A stretch of 36,823 nt of DNA from Bdellovibrionales bacterium. GTDB taxonomy: Bacteria > Bdellovibrionota > FAC87 > UBA2466 > JACKAF01. The position numbers were made by a program, and so were the translations under genes. Positions within the stretch are counted from its first letter, which is position 1. Each line of letters opens with the position of its first letter. Location: contig JAGQZV010000014.1 in NCBI GenBank assembly GCA_020435295.1, forward strand, positions 1 to 36,823, given 5' to 3'. Under the pieces are notes generated by a model that searched no databases, was not told where the DNA came from, and worked only from the letters and a program-made list of their open reading frames with translations. Positions 17,563 to 25,518 of the stretch are shown in pieces.

Positions 17563-18151
17563 TTTCAGTAGTGAGCCTGAACTCTTAGTCGATAACCTGA
17601 AGTCCGAAGAAGAGCTGCTTGCGGAAGTGTCGGTTCTGGAGTCCGAATCGTTGCCGATCCTCTATCTACGGGTGGCTTTCGAGTCTTTGGGTCGCGTGCG
17701 CCGGATGATGCTCGCCTTGCGGGCGGCAAATATTGCGCCGCTTATGCTCATCGAGAAGCCGCTGGAGTTGCCCGATCGAGAAATTGTTCGCGATGCGGTG
17801 ACAAAACTTCGAGACTGGGATCAGTTACTTTTGCAGAATCTCTTTAGAATGAGTGCGACTTGGATCCCAGAGAATTTTCATGCAGCTTTGGAGAACGAGG
17901 CTAGAGTTGAATTGAAGTGGTTTAAAGAATGGGTGGGAGCGAGTCAGGATCCGCGTTTGGCGCATTCTGGGCTTCCTTGGCGGCAGTTCATCCGCAAGAC
18001 GGTAGCCGAAAATTTCGCGTTTGGGTGCGCGGTTCTCGAAGCCGACGCAATGGTCGCCCCAGAGGTTGTCGAGGCATTCCTGAACCAAAAGAAGCAAGCG
18101 GTGTGTATATTTCCAAAAAGGTGGAGGCGTCGTGAAGAGTCAACCAATTAG
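17552..18151 (+). CDS. Hypothetical protein between acyl-CoA dehydrogenase and B12 domain
   Basis: The 199-residue soluble product is not recognised. It is acidic at the N-terminus, then mostly helical with a possible beta strand ([10 protein letters not shown]). It is rich in Trp in the middle (RDWDQLL, TWIPENF, LKWFKEW, LPWRQF) and basic at the end ([11 protein letters not shown]). ATG 17552 has GAGGAG 5 nt upstream and overlaps the dehydrogenase by 11 nt. Its own 3' end overlaps the B12-binding gene by 20 nt. Tight coupling on both sides implies a role with those two proteins, for example as a partner or chaperone of a B12-dependent mutase. It has no P-loop, so it is not a MeaB-type GTPase. 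Confidence 0.7.
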   Translation: MSTDFSSEPELLVDNLKSEEELLAEVSVLESESLPILYLRVAFESLGRVRRMMLALRAANIAPLMLIEKPLELPDREIVRDAVTKLRDWDQLLLQNLFRMSATWIPENFHAALENEARVELKWFKEWVGASQDPRLAHSGLPWRQFIRKTVAENFAFGCAVLEADAMVAPEVVEAFLNQKKQAVCIFPKRWRRREESTN

Positions 18152-18539
18152 GGTCTTAGTGGCGAAGCCCGGTTTGGATGGACACGATAGAGGGGCCAAA
18201 ATTGTGGCACACGCCTTACGGGACGCCGGTATGGAAGTAATTTATACGGGCTTACACCAAACGCCGGAAATGATCGTCAACAGCGCCATTCAAGAAGATG
18301 TGAATGTCATCTGTGTGAGCATTCTTTCCGGGGCCCACAACCGCCTCTTTCCGGAGATCTTGGACGGATTAAAAGCAAAAGGCGCCTCCGATATTCCGGT
18401 GGTTGGGGGTGGCGTGATCCCGGAGTCCGATATCGCGAAACTCAAATCACTTGGCGTGAAAGAGATCTTCACCCCGGGGGCGACCATGAAGAGCATCACG
18501 GCGTTTATTCAGGGGCTTGTCCAGGGCAACAAGGGCTAA
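18132..18539 (+). CDS. Stand-alone B12-binding domain of an acyl-CoA mutase
   Basis: The 135-residue protein is the cobalamin-binding domain found at the C-terminus of methylmalonyl-CoA mutase, here as a separate chain as in the isobutyryl-CoA mutase small subunit. The base-off/His-on motif DxHxxG is seen in '[13 protein letters not shown]'. The later 'SILSGAH' and '[20 protein letters not shown]' are also conserved. The GTG at 18132 has GGAGG upstream. It must pair with a substrate-binding large subunit encoded elsewhere, since none is in the window. Operon context with a 3-hydroxyacyl-CoA dehydrogenase suggests carbon-skeleton rearrangement of branched or odd-chain acyl-CoAs. It overlaps the convergent thioesterase gene by 4 nt (CTAA). 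Confidence 0.93.
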   Translation: MKSQPIRVLVAKPGLDGHDRGAKIVAHALRDAGMEVIYTGLHQTPEMIVNSAIQEDVNVICVSILSGAHNRLFPEILDGLKAKGASDIPVVGGGVIPESDIAKLKSLGVKEIFTPGATMKSITAFIQGLVQGNKG

Positions 18540-18997
18540 CGCCAGTGCAGGCGGCGCTCACGGCGGATTTTCGCTTCCTCGTAGAGCGTCTTCTCTTCCG
18601 CTGTTTTTGGTTCGTAGGGAGGAACTTGCTTGGGGCGACCCTTTTCGTCTACCGCCACGAAGGTCAAATAGGCGTGGGTGGCGCGCTTGCGCTCTCCGGT
18701 TTGGCTCTTTTCCGCGTCCACAAGAACCTCCACTTCCATGGAAGTCCTTCCTACAAAGCTGACTTGGGCTGTGACTTGGACGGTCCAACCCGTCTTGATG
18801 GGATTGATAAAGTTTAAATAGTCGATGGACGCGGTGACGACGTTAGAGCGGGCGTAGCGTTGAGCGGCGATAGCAGCTGCGATATCGACCCATCCCATAA
18901 CGACGCCACCGAAAATGGTACCCAATGCATTCGTATGTGAAGGCAACACGATTTCGGTCATGATCGTGGGGCTGCGATCTGGTTTTGGGGTAGCCAT
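18536..18997 (-). CDS. Acyl-CoA thioesterase, hotdog fold (YciA/BACH type)
   Basis: The 153-residue hotdog enzyme hydrolyses acyl-CoA thioesters. The signature '[20 protein letters not shown]' followed by DIAAAIAA is the conserved helix and active-site Asp region of YciA/BACH thioesterases. '[17 protein letters not shown]' supports it. ATG 18995-18997 overlaps the mltG stop by one base, so it is the last gene of a ruvX-mltG-thioesterase operon. The pairing with cell-wall and Holliday-junction genes looks like simple operon packing rather than a shared pathway. It is convergent, by 4 nt, with the B12-domain operon, which also handles acyl-CoA. Confidence 0.92.
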   Translation of the reverse strand: MATPKPDRSPTIMTEIVLPSHTNALGTIFGGVVMGWVDIAAAIAAQRYARSNVVTASIDYLNFINPIKTGWTVQVTAQVSFVGRTSMEVEVLVDAEKSQTGERKRATHAYLTFVAVDEKGRPKQVPPYEPKTAEEKTLYEEAKIRRERRLHWR

Positions 18998-20037
18998 CAG
19001 GGTCCTTGGGTAGCGTTGCCGCGCCGACCACTTCGGCGCTTTTGTAGCACCTCCACGTGGTGGGCGTGCTCCTTATAGGTTTTCGTAAAGGTGTGCGTGC
19101 CGTTATTCTTGGACACGAAATACAGGTACTCGGTATTCGCCGGTCGCAAAACCGCCGCAATGGACTCTTCTCCAGGGTTCGAGATGGGACCGGGTGGCAG
19201 ACCTTTTATCCGGTAGGTATTGTAGGGTGTGTAGGTTTCCAGGTGCTTGCGAGTCAGGTTACCATCAAAGTTCTCGATGCCGTAAATAGTGGTCGGATCG
19301 CTTTGCAGCCGCATGCCTTTATTTAATCGGTTCTTGAATACCGATGCAATAAGCGGCCGTTCCTCTGGCGCACCGGTTTCCTTTTCTACGATGGAGGCGA
19401 GAGTGACCAGGCGCTCGACGGTAAATCCTTTCAGTGCGGCTTCATCTTTGTACTTGTCAAACTTCTGCCTAAAGCGCTTAACCATCGCTGTTAGGATGTA
19501 TTCTTCTGAGTCAATCTTTGAAAAAGAGTACGTGTCGGGGAAAAGGAAGCCCTCAATGGTTGGCGTCGTAAAGCCACTTTTTCTGGCGAACTCTTTGCTC
19601 AGACCAATTTTTATAAATTTGTTTGGGTCGCCCAGATTTTGGGCCGCAAGAATTTCAGCTATCTGGTGGACATTCCATCCTTCGGGAATGGTTACTTGAT
19701 GAAGCACTGGATCGGAAAAGTACAAGATCCTCAACGCACCGAGCGGATTCATATTTTCTTGAAAGCGAAATTCGCCGGCACGCACGCGCGAACTGCCTTG
19801 GGTGAGGGTCAGCAGAACTTTGAAGAACGTGGGGCCGCTCACAACATGTTTCTTGTATAGTGTGTTGACCACACCGGAGAGAGGCGTTCCCCGCTGAATG
19901 ATCACATCAACGGGTGTGCCATCGGAGTTCCCTTGTAAGACGAAGTAGCCCAAGGTGAGGGCGCAAACAAAGAGTACAGCTGTTAGGAAAGCGACAATCT
20001 TTCCAAAAAGGCCTAACTTAGAGTTTCTCAGTTCCAC
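18997..20037 (-). CDS. mltG: Endolytic murein transglycosylase
   Basis: The 346-residue inner-membrane protein cleaves nascent peptidoglycan glycan strands and helps set their length. It has an N-terminal transmembrane helix (KIVAFLTAVLFVCALTLGYFVL), a LysM-like region, and the YceG/MltG catalytic domain. The domain is marked by 'VTLASIVEKET' (catalytic Glu), 'RLQSDPTTIYG' and 'YNTYRIKGLPPGPISNPG'. The start is GTG 20035-20037 because no ATG is in frame before the membrane helix; it overlaps ruvX by 10 nt. The C-terminus is short and basic. Confidence 0.95.
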   Translation of the reverse strand: MELRNSKLGLFGKIVAFLTAVLFVCALTLGYFVLQGNSDGTPVDVIIQRGTPLSGVVNTLYKKHVVSGPTFFKVLLTLTQGSSRVRAGEFRFQENMNPLGALRILYFSDPVLHQVTIPEGWNVHQIAEILAAQNLGDPNKFIKIGLSKEFARKSGFTTPTIEGFLFPDTYSFSKIDSEEYILTAMVKRFRQKFDKYKDEAALKGFTVERLVTLASIVEKETGAPEERPLIASVFKNRLNKGMRLQSDPTTIYGIENFDGNLTRKHLETYTPYNTYRIKGLPPGPISNPGEESIAAVLRPANTEYLYFVSKNNGTHTFTKTYKEHAHHVEVLQKRRSGRRGNATQGP

Positions 20038-20462
20038 GGTGCGTGATCGAATTGTAAACTATCCAGGTAGCTTTGCAAAAGAATCGTTGCAGCAACTTTG
20101 TCCACAACCTGTTTGCGTTTTTTCCTGGAGACTTCACCTTCGATCAGGTAGCGCTCAGCTTGAGCACTCGTGAGGCGCTCATCCCATTCGATGATGGGAA
20201 GCGATTTGCTCTTTTGCAGCAGTGCGACGCGTTTTCGTATTTCCAAGCCCATTTCACTGGGTTCTCCGCTGGAGTCCAGCGGCATGCCGACCACCAAGGT
20301 ACCCACGTCGTTTTCGTCAATGAGTGCGACGACGTTTTCCACCCAGCGGCGTGGATCGGAGGCCTCAAACTGCAGTAGTGGGAAGGAAAAGGTCCTACTC
20401 TCATCTGAAATGGCGGCGCCGGTTCGTTTAGTACCGACGTCCAAAGCGAGTATGCGTTCCAT
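20028..20462 (-). CDS. ruvX: Putative pre-16S rRNA nuclease / RuvX (YqgF) family
   Basis: The 144-residue RNase H-fold protein has the YqgF signature 'ILALDVGTKRTGAAISD' (first catalytic Asp), 'VGTLVVGMPLDSSG' and 'EWDERLTSAQAE', with a C-terminal 'VDKVAATILLQSYLD'. The family processes the 5' end of 16S rRNA and has also been described as a Holliday-junction resolvase. ATG 20460-20462. It is the first gene of the operon with mltG, a pairing common in proteobacteria and Gram-positives, and overlaps mltG by 10 nt. Confidence 0.95.
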   Translation of the reverse strand: MERILALDVGTKRTGAAISDESRTFSFPLLQFEASDPRRWVENVVALIDENDVGTLVVGMPLDSSGEPSEMGLEIRKRVALLQKSKSLPIIEWDERLTSAQAERYLIEGEVSRKKRKQVVDKVAATILLQSYLDSLQFDHAPWN

Positions 20463-20524
20463 AGGTGCGGCAGGGTAGCAAAAGCCACCACGGCAAGCAA
20501 AGGCGAAATTCTAATAATTTTTCC

Positions 20525-22033
20525 CTATAATTTCGGTAGATTGGCCGGCATGTGCGGGTACGGCTTCTCCGCGCCTAGCTCTAGCGAGCTCATGGGGTTG
20601 GTGCATTGCAAGTAGGCTTGGGTTCCCATCGGGCGCCCGTTTCCGCTTCTCTTAAGGCCTACAAAGGGAAGCCGGTAGACGGGGCTCACCGTGGGGCAAT
20701 TCCAGTGAAAAAGGCCGACCTCTACTTCACCCAACAATCGGGCGTACGTGTCTCGCGACGTTGAATAGAGTGACGCCACTAATCCGTCCGGACTCTGGTT
20801 TAGCACCTCGGCGACTTCGTCGAGATCTTGGATCTTGTAAACTGCGATGTTAGGTCCAAAAATCATGTCTCTTTGGTAAATGCTCTTGGGGTTTAGGTCC
20901 TTCACGAGGTGGATCGACGGAGATACGTAGTACCCACGCCGCTCCTTTTCGAGGTGTTTGCCCCGCATGACTTCTTCGCAGCCTTCGCGCACCGCGATGC
21001 CTTGGTAACGCAGGTAACTTTCCATTTTGGCTTCGCTCACCAAAGGCCCCATAAAAACGTGACGGTCGGGAAGCAATCCATAGTCCACGCGAACCTTCTT
21101 TGAAAGGCTGTGGAAATCACTTAGAAATCGATCGAAAAGGTCAGCATGGATTAGGAGCCGACGTGTAGACGTATAACGTTGCCCGGTTGTCAGGTACGCG
21201 GAGTATAAACTCTCCTTCAACGCTTTTTCGTAACACGCGTCTTTCCAAACAACGATTCCATTTTTTCCGCCGCTATTGATGACAAGCGTTTTCCAGTAGT
21301 CGTTTAACAACTCCTTACGGATACGCAGAGCTTTTTCGTGAGAACCTGTAAAAAAAACTCCCTGCACATCTTTGTGGCCAATTAGGCGGCGAGATAGCTC
21401 AGCATTTCCGTGTATGACGTTAAATACTCCACTCGGGATACCCGCGTCGTTGGCAATTTCTGCGAGCATTTGGCCGACTGCGGGATTGAATTTGGATGAT
21501 TTCAATACCACAGAGTTGCCGTTCAAGAGCGCTGGTACAAAGCGGCTGTGAGAGATCAATAGTGGCAAGGTAGACGGGGAGATCACGACCATAGGCCCCT
21601 TGGGATAGTAGCGAAAAACGCTCTCCATCTCACTTGTATTCTCCAGCTTGCGTTCCACTTCCGTTTCGCTAGATTGGCTGAGGTAAAACTCAAGCAGCTG
21701 GACGGACTCGTTGACCTCCGATTCGGCTTCCCAAAGGGGGCTGCCCCCTTCAAAAGCCAGCATTTCCGCGAGGCTGCTTTTCCTTTCCTGCAGCAAGCCA
21801 CGATAGCGTGAGAGAGCCGCGTAGCGATCGGATGCCGGCATCCGCTTCCAGGTCTTAAACCCTGCTCGGGCGGCGTCGATTACATCCCCGACGTGCTCGT
21901 AGCTGAAAGGAAAACTCAGTACCGGCTCATCAAGATCACCGGGGTTCTTACTTAGGACCTCTCCGTTGGGGTCATTGACTTTGACGAAGTGGCCTTTGAT
22001 GTAGTCGCCGCGGTAAGATCGTGTCGCTTGCAT
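20525..22033 (-). CDS. AstD-like aldehyde dehydrogenase homologue lacking catalytic residues
   Basis: The 502-residue product has the full-length aldehyde dehydrogenase fold and is closest in motif layout to succinylglutamate-semialdehyde dehydrogenase (AstD). However, the nucleophile Cys in 'GQRCT' is Tyr287 (TTGQRYTSTRRLL; codon TAT at 21173-21175). The general-base Glu of 'LEMGG/LELGG' is Asn253 (VINSGGKNG). The oxyanion Asn of 'PYNFP' is Thr155 (SPSTLPL). The cofactor-binding KPSE is KSSK (178-181). The FTGS loop (228-231) is retained. The frame is intact, so it is probably a non-catalytic homologue under selection, not a decayed pseudogene. ATG 22031-22033 has AGGAGAAAC upstream. It is last in an operon with an M20 deacylase and astA. 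Confidence 0.88.
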   Translation of the reverse strand: MQATRSYRGDYIKGHFVKVNDPNGEVLSKNPGDLDEPVLSFPFSYEHVGDVIDAARAGFKTWKRMPASDRYAALSRYRGLLQERKSSLAEMLAFEGGSPLWEAESEVNESVQLLEFYLSQSSETEVERKLENTSEMESVFRYYPKGPMVVISPSTLPLLISHSRFVPALLNGNSVVLKSSKFNPAVGQMLAEIANDAGIPSGVFNVIHGNAELSRRLIGHKDVQGVFFTGSHEKALRIRKELLNDYWKTLVINSGGKNGIVVWKDACYEKALKESLYSAYLTTGQRYTSTRRLLIHADLFDRFLSDFHSLSKKVRVDYGLLPDRHVFMGPLVSEAKMESYLRYQGIAVREGCEEVMRGKHLEKERRGYYVSPSIHLVKDLNPKSIYQRDMIFGPNIAVYKIQDLDEVAEVLNQSPDGLVASLYSTSRDTYARLLGEVEVGLFHWNCPTVSPVYRLPFVGLKRSGNGRPMGTQAYLQCTNPMSSLELGAEKPYPHMPANLPKL

Positions 22034-22114
22034 GCCGTTTCTCCTGATTCCCTTAGATCTTAATCGCTCCCGGAGGAGGGTCAAGCGCCGGGGCGTATGT
22101 CACAAAAGGCGTGC

Positions 22115-23149
22115 CTAGAGGGGCATCAAATAGACGAGGTCTTTGGCTTCCACCTTAAGTAGCTTTTGGAGGGTCGTGGGCAGAACGGCGCCCCCCTTTC
22201 GGAGCTCCAACGCGGTCTGCATGCAGCGGAATTCTCCGCTATCCATCACCCCGCAAAGGGAAACGGACTTCGCCTCCTTCGCCGAGCCATTGAGCGCCTT
22301 ATGGTGAACGTGCGCTTTCTTGGTGTCGCGCACAATCGTGATCTTGTCCGTATCTGCCCAATAGTGGGGGCCCCCGTCAAAGGGATCGATGTGTTTTCTC
22401 CAGGTAAAGCCAATCTTTTCTAGCATGTGCTTTACCGGCTCGGTTTCTTTGCCTACCCGGCCGATGCTATCTCGGACTTCACCATCGAGGAGGCAGACAA
22501 AGATGTCGCGCTTTGGAAAAAGAGAGGTGACAAACTCCTTGTTTGTTTGAGAGAGCAGATCTGCCTCTTCGTACGATAGATTGGTGAATTTCCTTCCTAC
22601 GGCCTCCCACAAGATGCTTTCGCCGCTTTCCGTGAGAGGAGGCATCAGTTCGGAGAGGATTCGATCCTTGAACCAGCGGCGCTTCATTTTAACAAATAGG
22701 AAACGAGCGAATGACAGCTGGCGCCCCAGTCGCGACTTGTGGTTGCGGTATTCCGGGTCCAGAACCAGGCCTCCTATTTCGGTTGGCCCGTCATGATCAA
22801 ATTTCAACCTCAGAACTTTGTGGATAAAGCCAGTATGAAGGGTCTCGCTGTATTTCTTGATCTCTTTCAGATCGAAATACATGTGCGGAGACTTGGGGCT
22901 ACCGTGGCGTGCGATGATCATGGAGGTACCAACGATAGATTCCCTCTCGAGATCTTCCAGCACAAAGATATATTCCCGTTCAAACTTGTTTTCTACGTCT
23001 CCGTTGAAGGAATCCAAGGAGAGCTGGATCTTTTTCTTCAGAAATTCCCGATCCGCGGGAAGGTTTATGAAATAGACGAGCTTGCTGAGGCGAAAAATGT
23101 CCTCCAAATCGTCTTCTCGAACACTTCGAATGAGGAAATTGGCTTCCAC
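22115..23149 (-). CDS. astA: Arginine N-succinyltransferase-like acyltransferase
   Basis: The 344-residue GNAT-fold protein resembles AstA, which transfers succinyl from succinyl-CoA to the alpha-amino group of arginine in the AST catabolic pathway. Matching segments include the N-terminal 'IRSVREDDLEDIFRLSK', 'EIGGLVLDPEYR', 'FLFVKMKRRWFKDRILSELM', 'LWEAVGRKFTNLSYEEAD' and 'YIDPFDGGP'-like HIDPFDGGPHYWA. Length matches AstA (about 340). The start is GTG 23147-23149, overlapping the upstream deacylase stop by one base (TAGTG). No astB, astC or astE is in the window, so substrate and pathway are uncertain; ornithine or another amine is possible. Confidence 0.88.
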   Translation of the reverse strand: MEANFLIRSVREDDLEDIFRLSKLVYFINLPADREFLKKKIQLSLDSFNGDVENKFEREYIFVLEDLERESIVGTSMIIARHGSPKSPHMYFDLKEIKKYSETLHTGFIHKVLRLKFDHDGPTEIGGLVLDPEYRNHKSRLGRQLSFARFLFVKMKRRWFKDRILSELMPPLTESGESILWEAVGRKFTNLSYEEADLLSQTNKEFVTSLFPKRDIFVCLLDGEVRDSIGRVGKETEPVKHMLEKIGFTWRKHIDPFDGGPHYWADTDKITIVRDTKKAHVHHKALNGSAKEAKSVSLCGVMDSGEFRCMQTALELRKGGAVLPTTLQKLLKVEAKDLVYLMPL

Positions 23150-24450
23150 TAATGATCCTGCTCTGAGCCCGGTCGCGAGCGCATCATTTCGCTATAGAAA
23201 CGTGTTGCGATCTTGATCTGAGACAGAGAATTGTATTCGTTGGGCCGGTGCACATTTCCAGTGGAAACGCCGGGACCAAAGACGATGGCTTCGGAACCGT
23301 GCTGCTGATACAGTGCCGCTTCTGTCGATGATGCCTTAGTTGCCTTAACGATTTTTTTTTGCCCCGCGGTTTTCAGACTTTGACTCGCTAGCCGCATGAA
23401 GGGGCTGTCGCGCCTTCCTTTCAAAGGAGCGTCAATGGAGACATTTTCGGTTCCAAATCCCCATTCTTTCACCTGAGCCTCTATCTTTTTCTGCAGGCGG
23501 TACAGATCTAAATCTGGTAGGCCCCGAACATCGAAACTCAAGTACAAAGCCCCGTCACGGGTCTCAGCGCGGTTCGGGCTCAGCGTACTCGACGCCGGGT
23601 TAAAGCGATTGTCGCGTCGTTTCTTAAATTCGTGATTGAGTTCCTCGAAGTAGTTAAAAAGGTGAAAGAGCGCAACGGTGGCCGGAGTTTGGCTTTCGAC
23701 AACCATTGCCGTGCATCGATCCGGAATGCGGTTGGTATCGGTTCCCGCGTCTAGCGAGAGAATGCCTAGGCCGCGTTTGAAGATATCGGTAAGACCTTTG
23801 ATCAAGGCGTTTATACCTAGGTGGGGAGTCGAGCTGTGAGCGGCCTTCCCTTTCCAGCTACGTTCTCGCGGTACTTGCGCGCTAGGGGCGAGTGGCAGAC
23901 GAAGCGTGTAAACCATGTGCCCTTTGTGGGCAAACACGAGGGAGAGTTCCGAGGGCTCGCCCACTAGCGTGTACTGGGGCCGGACCTGGTGAGCTTCCAA
24001 TAGTTTTTGGGCCCCGATGAGGCCGCGCTCTTCGCCATAACTACCGATGAGCGCAATGGGGCGGTTCCAAGGTCGGGCTTGCTTTGCCGCCCAAATCTTA
24101 CAAAGGAAATCCAATTTTACGTCCGCACTCCCCAGTCCGTAGAGGCGATCCCGAACCCGCGTGAGCTTAAATGGGTCTCCGCCCGTTTTGGTCCAATCCA
24201 GTTTCTCTCCAAAGGATACGGTGTCCAAATGCGTGTGGAACGCGAGGAGATTGGGGCTATCGGGAGTGTGGCTAAAAGCGATTACGTTGATGAACGTCTG
24301 CCCATCTTCTTGGATCCGCTGCTCACGCACCTTAAGTCCGCAGTCGTCCAACAATGGAGTGAGAAAGCGGACGATTTCCTCGTTTCCCTCATAGGTGAGT
24401 GAGGGAATACGGATCGCCTTCACCATCCAATCCATTGGGGGTACGTGCAT
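23149..24450 (-). CDS. M20 metallopeptidase / deacylase (ArgE/DapE type)
   Basis: The 433-residue enzyme belongs to the zinc-dependent M20 family. Visible metal and catalytic residues are His74 and Asp76 (FHTHLDTV), the bridging Asp110 (GLGSADVK), catalytic Glu140-Glu141 (SYGEERG), Glu165 (VGEPSE) and a C-terminal His (GNVHRPNEY). The lid domain has 'WKGKAAHSSTPHLGINALI'. Family members remove acetyl or succinyl from amino acids. Beside astA, a desuccinylase of N-succinyl amino acids is the natural guess. ATG 24448-24450 has GGAG upstream; a TTG at 24471 is the longer alternative. It is the first gene of the operon and divergent from rnc. Confidence 0.92.
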   Translation of the reverse strand: MHVPPMDWMVKAIRIPSLTYEGNEEIVRFLTPLLDDCGLKVREQRIQEDGQTFINVIAFSHTPDSPNLLAFHTHLDTVSFGEKLDWTKTGGDPFKLTRVRDRLYGLGSADVKLDFLCKIWAAKQARPWNRPIALIGSYGEERGLIGAQKLLEAHQVRPQYTLVGEPSELSLVFAHKGHMVYTLRLPLAPSAQVPRERSWKGKAAHSSTPHLGINALIKGLTDIFKRGLGILSLDAGTDTNRIPDRCTAMVVESQTPATVALFHLFNYFEELNHEFKKRRDNRFNPASSTLSPNRAETRDGALYLSFDVRGLPDLDLYRLQKKIEAQVKEWGFGTENVSIDAPLKGRRDSPFMRLASQSLKTAGQKKIVKATKASSTEAALYQQHGSEAIVFGPGVSTGNVHRPNEYNSLSQIKIATRFYSEMMRSRPGSEQDH

Positions 24451-24521
24451 GAAATGAGTATCTCCGGTCAACGGTCCCTGGCCATGTCCCTTTTACGTGA
24501 CGGACTTCTGAAAGCTAACCG

Positions 24522-24547
24522 CGGCCGTTTTTGTCTGTCAACGGCCG
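24522..24547. promoter_or_regulatory. 8-bp perfect inverted repeat upstream of the deacylase-astA operon
   Basis: CGGCCGTT (24522-24529) and AACGGCCG (24540-24547) are perfect complements with a 10-nt spacer. They lie 72-97 nt upstream of the deacylase ATG in the divergent gap. No T-run follows on the plus strand, so an operator or a 5'-leader hairpin on the minus strand is more likely than a terminator. Confidence 0.4.
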
Positions 24548-24585
24548 GCGTCCCGGGGCCCGCAGACTGCATCGCCGCAAGACAC

Positions 24586-24591
24586 TATAAT
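24586..24591 (+). promoter_or_regulatory. Putative -10 element of the rnc-era-der operon
   Basis: A perfect TATAAT hexamer lies 208 nt upstream of the rnc start and just ahead of the structured leader. The -35 region is poor at 16-18 nt spacing. If used, transcription would begin near 24598 and the leader would be about 200 nt long. Confidence 0.4.
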
Positions 24592-24665
24592 AATTGACCT
24601 ATTGGGTTGAGGCCTTGTTTAAGCGCCGCGGCTATGGTAGAAAATTCCGGGGTTGCGACTATTGA

Positions 24666-24730
24666 ATTATCAGGTCTTTTGACTTACCCGCCGGCATGCG
24701 GCTGCGGGCTTTTTCGCAAGACCAGATAAT
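24666..24730 (+). ncRNA. Structured leader of rnc with embedded terminator-like hairpin
   Basis: ATTATCAGGTCTT (24666-24678) pairs with AAGACCAGATAAT (24718-24730) over 13 positions with a single A-A mismatch. Inside lies a GC-rich hairpin (CCC-GCCG-gcatg-CGGC-tgc-GGG, 24687-24708) followed directly by CTTTTT. The element ends 68 nt before the rnc start. By analogy with the E. coli rnc operon, whose leader stem is cut by RNase III itself, this could be an autoregulatory RNase III site, an attenuator, or both. Pairing is seen in the sequence; the function is inference. A further short stem, CCAGGA (24731-24736) with TCCTGG (24770-24775), lies closer to the start codon. Confidence 0.5.
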
Positions 24731-24798
24731 CCAGGAGTCCATAACAAAATTAGGTTGTGCTGAGGTGATTCCTGGCTGGAGATCCACAATTTAGGCAC

Positions 24799-25515
24799 TT
24801 GGAATCCGACTTTAAGGCGGTTGAGACGCTACTAGGCTATGCCTTCTTAAGCCGGTCTATCCTTTTGCAGGCGATGACGCACTCATCGTACGCAAACGAG
24901 CTTGCCAACAACGCTTCCCCGGTCCTGTTAGAAAATAATGAACGTCTCGAGTTCCTTGGCGATGCGGTCATCGGTTTGATCGTGGCCAGAGCGCTAATGG
25001 AACGTTTTCCGGATGCGAGCGAAGGGCGGCTGTCGCGTTGGCGCTCGAGCCTTGTAAGCCGAAAGACTTTGGCTGCCATAGCGGCAGACCTCGGCGTTGG
25101 GGATCACCTCCTCTTAGGGCGCGGCGAGCTTCGAACCGGTGGGAACGAAAAGCGGTCCATTCTGGCTGCTGCGCTGGAGGCGCTAGTGGGTGCGCTCTAT
25201 GTGGACGGTGGTATCGACGTCGCAGGCGAGTTCCTTATGACGATCTATGAACCCTGGTTCTCGTCCCTGCACGAAGGGGATGAAACTATGTTCAAGCTCA
25301 TGGACAAAAAGACCCACTTGCAGGAACGCACCCAGAGTATTTTCCGCTGTACCCCCATTTATCAGATCGTGGATAGCTGGGGCCCTGAGCACGAGAAAAT
25401 TTTTCGAGTGGAGATCATCATTAACGAAAAAGTTGTAGCGCAGGGCGATGGTCGAAGCAAAAAAGATGCGGAACAGCAGGCGGCTGGTTTGGCGCTTGAA
25501 ATCTTGAAACTATAA
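24799..25515 (+). CDS. rnc: Ribonuclease III
   Basis: The 238-residue enzyme cleaves double-stranded RNA, including rRNA precursors. The catalytic domain shows the signature NERLEFLGDAVIGLIV, the upstream 'LLQAMTHSSYANE' and the second acidic site 'ALEALVGALYVDGG'. A C-terminal dsRNA-binding domain runs from DKKTHLQERTQ to SKKDAEQQAAGLALEIL. The start appears to be TTG 24799-24801, since no ATG or GTG is in frame between the upstream stop (24766) and the domain; CTG 24772 is less likely. It heads an rnc-era-der operon (3-nt gap to era) and is preceded by a structured leader. Confidence 0.96.
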   Translation: MESDFKAVETLLGYAFLSRSILLQAMTHSSYANELANNASPVLLENNERLEFLGDAVIGLIVARALMERFPDASEGRLSRWRSSLVSRKTLAAIAADLGVGDHLLLGRGELRTGGNEKRSILAAALEALVGALYVDGGIDVAGEFLMTIYEPWFSSLHEGDETMFKLMDKKTHLQERTQSIFRCTPIYQIVDSWGPEHEKIFRVEIIINEKVVAQGDGRSKKDAEQQAAGLALEILKL

Positions 25516-25518
25516 ATC

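Noticed and set aside
20525-22033. Calling the AstD-like gene a pseudogene
   Set aside because: The frame is full length without stops or frameshifts, has a strong ribosome binding site and keeps the fold motifs; only catalytic positions are changed.
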